Below, in pieces: positions 45,516-52,056 of a DNA stretch of 52,056 nucleotides. The stretch's first letter is position 1. Each line of letters begins with the position of its first letter. A program made the translations under genes and the position numbers. The stretch comes from a virus, in IMG/VR virus record IMGVR_UViG_3300017735_000012, positions 1-52,056 of that record; one strand, 5' to 3'. The notes beneath the pieces are model-generated. The model ran no database searches, was not told the DNA's origin, and saw only the letters and a program-made list of their open reading frames with translations.

Positions 45516-47026
45516 GTTACGAAATAGATTTAGATGAAAATTCTGGCACAATAGAGAATGATGGCTTTAAAGATCCTAAAAAAGTCTTTCCTCGTAAAGC
45601 GTATATGGGCCAAGCTACTACTAACTTTGCAGCCCGTGGCATAAAGAGAAATAACCTTTATATTGGTGGTGGTCATGTTGCATTAGATTTGGGATTACGT
45701 GAAGGTCCAATATCTCAGTATCCTCTTAATCAGGTAAGAGAATCTATTAGTGGACATGTGACAGAAATTGATGATACTCCAGGCAATGAGCGCATGTTAT
45801 TTAAGCATAAGACTGGTGCAGGTGTAGAGTTTCGCGCAGATGGCACAGTAATTGTCTCATCAGTTAATAATACAATTCGAGTTTCTGGCGGAGATGAGAA
45901 AGTAATTATTGAAGGTAATGGAGAACTTTTCTATAATGGTAACTTAAAATTAAATGTAGCCGGTGATTTTGATTTAAGTGTTGGTGGTAATTATAATATT
46001 ACTACAGGCGGAGACAAAGTTGATAATATTAAAGGCGGTGTACGTCAGACAATTACTAAAAACCTTGAGTCAACTATCATTAAAAATAAAACAGAATACG
46101 TAGCTGGTAGTATGTCAGAAACTATACTCAAAGATAAAAATTCTATTACAAAGGGTGCATCTTCTGAATTTGTAGAAGGTGATAAAGAAATCTTTGTAGG
46201 ATATAAAGATCCAGATGATGGTACTGGCGATTTGGTTGGAGATTTTATTATTACGACAGCTAACACATTTACAACAACATCTGATAATATCAATGTGTTA
46301 GCGAGAGATTTAACTGCAGTTGGAGATGAAGGTATTATTGGTGGCACTAATATCATTATGCATAACTATAACATGTATACTGGTCATTCAGTTGATATTG
46401 GTGATACAATGACTGTACCTACGATTTATAATGATACACAGGTTACTAGTGGTCATATGAATATTCCTGTTGTATATGGTGATTTGCAAGGTACTGCAAC
46501 TCAGGCGATGGTATCCAATGAAGCAGGACTTCATCCATCTAGTGGTGCTCATGCCGGCGCGGGATATGGTTACACAGCTGCAACTAACACTACAGCAGAT
46601 ATTCCTGTAGATGCGACAACTCGAGTACTTGACGGAACAAACTCAACCACAGCTGTAACACGAGTTGATCACGATGGCGCTGACGAGTATTTGCATAAAG
46701 GTAATTTAGGTATTCGAAATGTGCGTATTGATATTAGTGATGATTTGAAAGATGCAATTGATAAAACAACTCCATATGGTGACTTATCATCTCGTAAATT
46801 AAGTACACCTGAGATTAGAGCTAAATTAAGAGATGCAGCAAATATGAAAAATACAGACTTCACAAGCGCGCAAAGTAACGAAGGAAAGTTATCTGCATCA
46901 TATGCAGTTCAAACACCAGATCCCTTTGAAGTTGGTAGAGCTATGAATGAAAAAGATACCAAAGTACGTGGTGTCAATGGCTTTCCAAACTCTAAGGGTG
47001 TTGGAACAAAGACGGTGACAAAGTAA
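45512..47026 (+). CDS. Central needle (gp5 C-terminal beta-helix-like)
   Basis: The 504-residue protein has the gp5/VgrG spike pattern: HVALDLGLREGPISQYPLN, HKTGAGVEFRADGTVIVSSV, then VSGGDEKVIIEGNGELFYNG, NLKLNVAGDFDLSVGGNYN and ITTGGDKVDNIKGGVRQTI. The short alternating strands with Gly/Asp turns form the triple-stranded beta-helix. Later parts (HVSVD.. type repeats and an Ala/Thr-rich tail) probably form the tip and attachment. It should pierce the outer membrane on tail contraction. Separate from OB-lysozyme, unlike in T4. Confidence 0.75.
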   Translation: MSYEIDLDENSGTIENDGFKDPKKVFPRKAYMGQATTNFAARGIKRNNLYIGGGHVALDLGLREGPISQYPLNQVRESISGHVTEIDDTPGNERMLFKHKTGAGVEFRADGTVIVSSVNNTIRVSGGDEKVIIEGNGELFYNGNLKLNVAGDFDLSVGGNYNITTGGDKVDNIKGGVRQTITKNLESTIIKNKTEYVAGSMSETILKDKNSITKGASSEFVEGDKEIFVGYKDPDDGTGDLVGDFIITTANTFTTTSDNINVLARDLTAVGDEGIIGGTNIIMHNYNMYTGHSVDIGDTMTVPTIYNDTQVTSGHMNIPVVYGDLQGTATQAMVSNEAGLHPSSGAHAGAGYGYTAATNTTADIPVDATTRVLDGTNSTTAVTRVDHDGADEYLHKGNLGIRNVRIDISDDLKDAIDKTTPYGDLSSRKLSTPEIRAKLRDAANMKNTDFTSAQSNEGKLSASYAVQTPDPFEVGRAMNEKDTKVRGVNGFPNSKGVGTKTVTK

Positions 47027-47619
47027 TGGCAACTTTTAATATTGATCCAGCATATAATCCAGAACGAGCAGGTAAAATAACTCCATACACAAAGCTTGGA
47101 CCAGGAATTACAATGGCTAAATTTTTAGGTGGCTATGGTTCTGCAGGAAATATGAATCATTTAACTAATGATACTGATAGATTAGAATTAGCCAAAAATT
47201 ATTCTATACATGCAAGTCTTATGCGTAAGATACAAACAAATCAACATACTTTTAATAATCATAGAATGGTTGTAGTAGAAGGTTTATATAAACCTGCTGA
47301 TAATGAAGAAATGACTATTGACGATATTAATTTTTTAAAATCAAAAGGAAGAGCAGTCGTATATGAACTACGTGGTTTAGATGGTCTTATATCAAAAGAG
47401 AAAACATTTGATGCAGCAGTTTATCTCAAATCAAACTCTGAGTTTGAAAAACTTATTTTAGGTTATGATAAATTCAATACCGATGGAAGTATGACTACAC
47501 AATTGACTATTATAACACCTGTTATTATACCATCATGGGAAGTAACTTATAAAAATGCATTAGAAACAAGATACAATCATAGCGTTTTAACTACTGGCGA
47601 GCTGCAAGAATTATTATAA
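47026..47619 (+). CDS. Conserved baseplate-region protein of unknown function
   Basis: A 197-residue protein starting on a TAATG overlap. It has PAYNPERAGKITPYTKLGPG at the start, a central helix-turn region (LELAKNYSIHASLMRKIQTN), and beta-rich ends (MVVVEGLYKPADNEEMTIDD, TQLTIITPVIIPSWEVTYKN). I do not recognise a named T4 gene. Placement between the needle and gp25 suggests a baseplate part. Confidence 0.7.
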   Translation: MATFNIDPAYNPERAGKITPYTKLGPGITMAKFLGGYGSAGNMNHLTNDTDRLELAKNYSIHASLMRKIQTNQHTFNNHRMVVVEGLYKPADNEEMTIDDINFLKSKGRAVVYELRGLDGLISKEKTFDAAVYLKSNSEFEKLILGYDKFNTDGSMTTQLTIITPVIIPSWEVTYKNALETRYNHSVLTTGELQELL

Positions 47620-47622
47620 ATA
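47615..47622 (+). promoter_or_regulatory. T4-type late promoter box before gp25
   Basis: Exact TATAAATA at the stop codon of the preceding gene, 22 nt before ATG 47645; AGGA lies 7 nt before that ATG. Confidence 0.6.
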
Positions 47623-47644
47623 GGTCTATTAGTTAGGAAATAAG

Positions 47645-48088
47645 ATGGCCAACAGAGCGTATTCAATAGAAGATGGTAATACAACTAGAAGAACTATAAA
47701 TCAGGCGATTGGTAGATCTTATAGTGATATCGATCTGACATTTCAGAATAAGCCATCTGGCGACATATATAAAAAATTAGAAGTTGCTGCAGTTAAACAG
47801 GCTGTAAAAAATATTCTTATGACTTCAAATTCAGAAAGACCATTTCAACCAGCATTCGGTGCTAATTTAGGTGCAGCATTATTTGAATTAGATACAGATT
47901 ATGATCCTGAATTAATGGCAGAATTAATTGCAAGTTCTGTTAAAAGGTACGAACCAAGGGCGAGGGTTCTTAATATTGATTTTACCACATTTCCAGATAG
48001 AAACGAATTACGCGCAACAATAAAATTCGAAGTACAAAACGTCGGCGAAGTTGTATCTCTCGACGTAGATTTAGCGAGGCTTAGATAA
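47645..48088 (+). CDS. gp25: gp25 baseplate wedge protein
   Basis: A 147-residue protein with the gp25-like lysozyme-fold family pattern: SDIDLTFQNKPSGDIYKKLE, VAAVKQAVKNILMTSNSERP, FQPAFGANLGAALFELDTDY and RYEPRARVLNIDFTTFPDRN. It is a core wedge protein that contacts the sheath, conserved in all contractile injection machines. Its stop is immediately followed by gp6. Confidence 0.9.
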   Translation: MANRAYSIEDGNTTRRTINQAIGRSYSDIDLTFQNKPSGDIYKKLEVAAVKQAVKNILMTSNSERPFQPAFGANLGAALFELDTDYDPELMAELIASSVKRYEPRARVLNIDFTTFPDRNELRATIKFEVQNVGEVVSLDVDLARLR

Positions 48089-49930
48089 ATGGCTACTACA
48101 ATTAAATCATCAGATTTAGATTTTGAAAATATTAAAGGAAGATTAAAAACCTATTTTCAAGCTAAACCCGAATATGCTGATTATGATTTTAATGCGGCTG
48201 GTCTAAATAATATCTTAGATGTTCTAGCCTACAATACTCATGTAAATGGACTTACAGCCAACTTTGCATTGAATGAAGCTTTTCTTAACACAGCTCAACT
48301 ACGAAGTTCAGTTGTATCTCATGCTGAGGCTTTAGGTTATGATGTTCGATCTAAGGTTGCATCGCGGGCTTTACTTACTATAACATTTAACCTAACTGGT
48401 GTTACGAATAGGCCAACTACAGTTTTAGTTCCTCGCGGATTAACATTTAGTACACAAATTGATAGTATCTCATATACGTTTAGAACATTAGAAACGTATA
48501 CGGCTAGAGATGATGGCACTGGAAATTATACTCTTGAAACTTCTGCTGGATCAACTGATATTCCAGTGTTTGAAGGTAAAGAAATGACAAAAACATTTCT
48601 TGTAGGAGAAAAAGAAGAACGTCAGATCTATGTTATACCTGACGAAAACATGGATAAATCTACAGCAATTATTGAGGTATACGACACTGCAAGTTCGTCA
48701 AACTTTACTAGCTATTCACCAGTAAAAGATGCAGTTCGCATTACACCTGATTCTGAATTATTTACTATTCGTGAATCACCTAACGGATACTTCGAAGTAA
48801 ACTTTGGTGATGGTATTTCTTTTGGTAAATCACCAGAACCTGGTAATAAAATTGTCATCACATATCTTTCATCTGGTGGACCAACTGGTAATGATGGCGC
48901 AGTATTTACACCTACTAGCACTGTTAATGTATTAGGAGTTGTATATCCTACATCTTGCGTAACAGTTTCAGTATCAACTGGTGGTGCTGAAAAGCAATCG
49001 ATCGAATCAATTAAAAACTTAGCACCATTTGCATATGCTACGCAACAACGTCTAGTTACATCTCTCGATTACAAAGCTACAATACAAAGTAATTATACAG
49101 ATATTCAAGATGTAACTGTATGGAGTGGAGATCAAAACGTACCAATTGATTATGGCGCAGCCTACGTTTCTATTAAATATAGCAGTGGAACACCGCAAAG
49201 TACAAAGACACAAATAGAAAATAGTATTGTAAATAACTTTACAGACAATCTATCAGTGATGTCTATTACCACTAAGTTTGTTGAACCTATTGAAGTATTT
49301 TTAGAATTAAATACTGTATTTAACTTTGACCCTGCGTTAACTGGAAGAACTTTAGCTTCAGTAGAACAAGATATATACAATTTTCAAACTAGTTATTTTG
49401 CAAATAATCTAGGAACGTTTGATGCTGTTTTTCGCAGATCAAACATGCTCACAGAAATCGATGCATTTAGTGCTGCAATCTTATCATCACGATCTGATGT
49501 GCGAGCGCAACTAAGATTTGTTCCTACAATAGGTCAAGTTACATCTCATCAACTTAAATTCCCAATGCGAATCGCAGATCCCGATGATGTTGAAGCACAA
49601 ATAATTAGTGACACATTCCAATTTAGAGGAGTAGTTGCTCAGCTACGTAATAAATTAAGCGATACAAAGTTGCAAATATATGATCTTTCTGGTAATGTAC
49701 TTGCAGATAACGTTGGCCAATATAACGCTGCGACAGGCGTAGTATCTGTTATTGGATTTAATCCACAAAAGCTTTTATTTGGATATAACTATATTAAAGT
49801 ATCTGTTTATCCAGAGAATCAAAGCTTTGTAAAACCGTTACGTAACTATGTTCTTGGCCTTGATCCTAATAATTCTTCTGCATCTGCAATTATTGATAGA
49901 CAAACAACGACACTTGAAGTTGATAACTAA
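48089..49930 (+). CDS. gp6: gp6 baseplate wedge protein
   Basis: A 613-residue protein (T4 gp6 is 660). Typical blocks: FENIKGRLKTYFQAKPEYAD, YDFNAAGLNNILDVLAYNTH, NEAFLNTAQLRSSVVSHAEA and GYDVRSKVASRALLTITFNL, then the Baseplate_J-like core (YFEVNFGDGISFGKSPEPG, VVYPTSCVTVSVSTGGAEKQ, SLDYKATIQSNYTDIQDVTV). gp6 dimers form the inner baseplate ring with gp25 and gp53. Starts one base after gp25. Confidence 0.9.
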   Translation: MATTIKSSDLDFENIKGRLKTYFQAKPEYADYDFNAAGLNNILDVLAYNTHVNGLTANFALNEAFLNTAQLRSSVVSHAEALGYDVRSKVASRALLTITFNLTGVTNRPTTVLVPRGLTFSTQIDSISYTFRTLETYTARDDGTGNYTLETSAGSTDIPVFEGKEMTKTFLVGEKEERQIYVIPDENMDKSTAIIEVYDTASSSNFTSYSPVKDAVRITPDSELFTIRESPNGYFEVNFGDGISFGKSPEPGNKIVITYLSSGGPTGNDGAVFTPTSTVNVLGVVYPTSCVTVSVSTGGAEKQSIESIKNLAPFAYATQQRLVTSLDYKATIQSNYTDIQDVTVWSGDQNVPIDYGAAYVSIKYSSGTPQSTKTQIENSIVNNFTDNLSVMSITTKFVEPIEVFLELNTVFNFDPALTGRTLASVEQDIYNFQTSYFANNLGTFDAVFRRSNMLTEIDAFSAAILSSRSDVRAQLRFVPTIGQVTSHQLKFPMRIADPDDVEAQIISDTFQFRGVVAQLRNKLSDTKLQIYDLSGNVLADNVGQYNAATGVVSVIGFNPQKLLFGYNYIKVSVYPENQSFVKPLRNYVLGLDPNNSSASAIIDRQTTTLEVDN

Positions 49931-51015
49931 TGGCATCTAACGAATCCCAAAAACATTACGATAGGATTGCTATCAATTTTAGACGTGGTCTTATAGATGA
50001 AGTATTACCTGAATATTTCCTCGAAGACTATCCTAATTTAGTTACATTTCTAGAAGGTTACTACGAGTTTTTAGATTCAGACACTAACTTTGATGGGATT
50101 ATACACGAACTTAATACAATTAAAGATGTTGAAGATGCAAGCTTAGCTCGTCTTGATCAAATGTTTGATACCCTTGCCCTTGGAATATCAGCTGGTCGAT
50201 TTAAGTTTCCGCGCGAAGCTATACGAAACTTTGGTAATTTTTTTAGAGTTAAGGGATCTCAATATTCTGGTGAAGGTTTCTTTAGAGCTTTCTTTGATGC
50301 TGAAGTCGAAATTAAATTTCCTAAAGATGAATTATTTAATGTAGGCGAATCTTTTATTGGTACTGAATACAATAAAAGAATTCAAGACGGTGGCGTATAT
50401 CAAATATTTTCTATTCTTATCAAAGGTCCTTTATCATTTAAAGACTGGGAACAATTATGGAGAAAGTATGTTCATCCTACTGGGTTCCATCTTGCAAATG
50501 AGGTATCTATTGAAGGCATAGATACTATTAAAATGGTGACTGATGAATCTATACCAGATCCATTTAAAAATATTTTCTTTGTTATTGATAGCGCTGCAGC
50601 AATTCAAATTCATAGTCCACCTCAAGCTCAGGGCGAAGTATCTCATCTTAATAACACTAGTTATGGACCTAAAGCTCTTATTCAAAATAAGTTTCTTATT
50701 AATGATCCGCAGTTTAGAACAAATCCATATCGACTTATTAATATGTTTGCAGATTCTGATGCTGCAGTTGCAGTCGGTAGTAAACTATATCCAACAATTC
50801 AAGATGTTATGGGTGTTTATAAGAATCTTAAAGAATGGTCGGATTGGGGTGTAACTTATGACAACCTTGATTCTGCGAGTGTGGCTATTACGTTTGATAA
50901 TAGTTTTGAAACATATGATATGAGAAAGTTCGATACATATAGAAGAATATATATCGAAGAAGATTACGTAGCGCGCGGCTACCACGTAGATAATAAACTA
51001 CCGTCAAATGTCTAA
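49930..51015 (+). CDS. Baseplate wedge-associated structural protein
   Basis: A 361-residue protein on a TAATG overlap with gp6. NFRRGLIDEVLPEYFLEDYP, NLVTFLEGYYEFLDSDTNFD and GNFFRVKGSQYSGEGFFRAF are seen in marine T4-like structural proteins coded right after gp6, where T4 has gp7. The C-terminal part is beta-rich (ASVAITFDNSFETYDMRKFD). It is likely a gp7 equivalent or the N-terminal part of one; the assignment is by position. Confidence 0.65.
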   Translation: MASNESQKHYDRIAINFRRGLIDEVLPEYFLEDYPNLVTFLEGYYEFLDSDTNFDGIIHELNTIKDVEDASLARLDQMFDTLALGISAGRFKFPREAIRNFGNFFRVKGSQYSGEGFFRAFFDAEVEIKFPKDELFNVGESFIGTEYNKRIQDGGVYQIFSILIKGPLSFKDWEQLWRKYVHPTGFHLANEVSIEGIDTIKMVTDESIPDPFKNIFFVIDSAAAIQIHSPPQAQGEVSHLNNTSYGPKALIQNKFLINDPQFRTNPYRLINMFADSDAAVAVGSKLYPTIQDVMGVYKNLKEWSDWGVTYDNLDSASVAITFDNSFETYDMRKFDTYRRIYIEEDYVARGYHVDNKLPSNV

Positions 51016-51032
51016 TTAATTAGATCAACTTA

Positions 51033-51040
51033 TATAAATA
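51033..51040 (+). promoter_or_regulatory. T4-type late promoter box
   Basis: Exact TATAAATA in the 50-nt gap, 25 nt before ATG 51066; AGGA lies 6 nt before that start. Confidence 0.6.
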
Positions 51041-51065
51041 AGAATAATCGATTTGTAGGAAAAAA

Positions 51066-52056
51066 ATGGCACAACAAATAGTAAATACAGGTACAGTTGG
51101 TAACGATGGTCTCGGTGACGATCTTCGAACTGGTGCTACTAAAATCAATGCTAACTTTACTGAAATCTATTCTAATATTACTGCTTTATCACTGCAGCTA
51201 AATTTAGCAAGTGTTAATAGTAACGGTATTGGTTTTGGTGGCGATGGCATTCTTTTTGATGGAGCTACTAAAGATTCATTTACGACTGTCACTCGCCTTG
51301 TTCCTGCAGATCCTACACAAATTAATGTTGTTACCATACCAGATAGCACAGGTACATTATCTTTAATTAGCGATATTAAAAATGTGGCAGATAGAGACTA
51401 TGTCTTAGGAATTCGTGGTTTAGGAACTGCGCTATTAGATTCTAATACTGCTATTCAAACAATGTTCGCCCGAGGATTTCTTGATTCTGCCCGTATGGTA
51501 AGAATTTCACTAGACTCTGCAGACGTAACAGCTTATATCGATAGTGATTATGTCCAACAACGACAAACCGGTGGATTAGATTCTGATCGTGCTTTAAATC
51601 TGTTTTTAACTCCTATACAAATTGATTCTAATTTTGATTCAAGTTTTGCGCGAGACATTGCTCCTCGAGATGTAAGACTGGATGCACTTGATGCAGCTAT
51701 TGATGCGATAACTGGCTTTACGACTGACAATGTTCTTGAAGATTCTGCGCAATCTAATGGCGGTGCAGGTCCAACTAACTTATACTTTACGACCGCTCGA
51801 GCAAATTCAGCTATCGATACTAGAGTTGATATAGGCTTTATCAATAATTTAAATGTAGATGCTGAAACACTTGGTGGTCAAACTTTAGCCAATATTCAAG
51901 CAGATTATCAAGATGCTACCGAAGTACAAACCTTAATAGACAATAACTTTGATGCCGTTGGCAGAGATTTTGTACCTGCCACTGACGAAACATACGATCT
52001 TGGTACAGCTACTAAAAAATGGAAAGACTTGCATCTAAGCGGCACTACTATCTTCC
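51066..52056 (+). CDS. Fibre/baseplate-like structural protein (partial, runs off end)
   Basis: The frame is open from ATG 51066 to the window edge, 330 residues so far. MAQQIVNTGTVGNDGLGDDL followed by RTGATKINANFTEIYSN is a widespread N-terminal motif of marine T4-like fibre or gp10-like baseplate proteins. Repeats rich in LDS, YIDSDYV and FDSSFARD follow, then TNLYFTTARANSAIDTRV and the fibre motif TYDLGTATKKWKDLHLSGT at the edge. The last motif usually begins a long series of similar repeats, so the full protein is likely large. A shared role in host attachment is probable. Confidence 0.8.
   Translation, partial: MAQQIVNTGTVGNDGLGDDLRTGATKINANFTEIYSNITALSLQLNLASVNSNGIGFGGDGILFDGATKDSFTTVTRLVPADPTQINVVTIPDSTGTLSLISDIKNVADRDYVLGIRGLGTALLDSNTAIQTMFARGFLDSARMVRISLDSADVTAYIDSDYVQQRQTGGLDSDRALNLFLTPIQIDSNFDSSFARDIAPRDVRLDALDAAIDAITGFTTDNVLEDSAQSNGGAGPTNLYFTTARANSAIDTRVDIGFINNLNVDAETLGGQTLANIQADYQDATEVQTLIDNNFDAVGRDFVPATDETYDLGTATKKWKDLHLSGTTIF

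Overview
The window is a segment of a large, AT-rich, T4-superfamily myovirus genome (Caudoviricetes with a contractile tail), most probably marine. The evidence is a set of T4-type genes recognisable from protein sequence: RNase H, gp33, gp32, gp4, gp48/gp54-like tube proteins, gp53, gp27-like hub, a gp5-like lysozyme and needle, gp25 and gp6. Around them lie accessory genes typical of marine T4-like phages: a B12-dependent ribonucleotide reductase, lipid desaturases, a sulfotransferase and many small hypothetical proteins. Genes are tightly packed, usually with ATGA or TAATG overlaps. No tRNA, CRISPR array or insertion sequence was seen. The host cannot be told from this sequence; near-consensus sigma70-type promoters point to a bacterial host with ordinary housekeeping transcription.

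Layout. 1-2980: small structural or conserved hypothetical genes. 2981-8451: a tail-fibre region of short alternating ORFs (glycine-rich tip, fibre module, C1q-like, fibre module, C1q-like, fibre module) followed by two longer fibres with discoidin-like and SPRY-like C-termini, separated by two chaperone-like genes. 8461-9424: a hypothetical protein, a holin-like protein and a small protein. 9433-13804: a promoter, nrdJ, a DUF1289 protein, a zinc ribbon, a SegE-like GIY-YIG nuclease, RNase H and a DUF6433-like protein. 14083-17268: an operon starting with two short QueC-like ATP pyrophosphatases and ending in a RecB-like nuclease. 17268-25502: an operon with a deoxyribonucleotidase, an EF-hand membrane protein and a ten-gene glycosyltransferase, sulfotransferase and methyltransferase block. 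25506-27507: a metallopeptidase and two tandem fatty-acid desaturases. 27514-34151: early-looking small-gene operons, a 300-nt structured non-coding region, an envelope-protein set with a beta-ketoacyl-ACP synthase, and gp33. 34168-35132: gp32. 35129-39421 (minus strand): tail and head completion genes gp4, a gp2-like protein, a gp54-like protein, gp26, gp51-like and a tape-measure-like protein. 39429-52056: the plus-strand baseplate operon, running off the window in a fibre-like gene.

Regulation. Ten sigma70-like promoters (TGTACA or TTTACA, 16-17 bp, TATAAT, often TGG in front) precede the accessory, replication and early-looking operons. T4-type late boxes (TATAAATA) precede virion genes, including overlapping divergent boxes between gp4 and gp48. 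gp33, the T4 late co-activator, is in the window and fits this split.

Most notable observations: (1) gp26 ends in an eight-T run placed so that a -1 slip fuses it to an ATG-less gp51-like frame just before the tape-measure gene, like the lambda G/GT arrangement; (2) paired short QueC-like PP-loop proteins head their own operon; (3) a phage lipid set of two desaturases and a FabF-like synthase; (4) a long glycan block with a sulfotransferase; (5) a structured RNA region at 28174-28473; (6) a tail fibre split into alternating small ORFs joined by a repeated junction sequence; (7) five small genes that begin or end outside the obvious ORFs.
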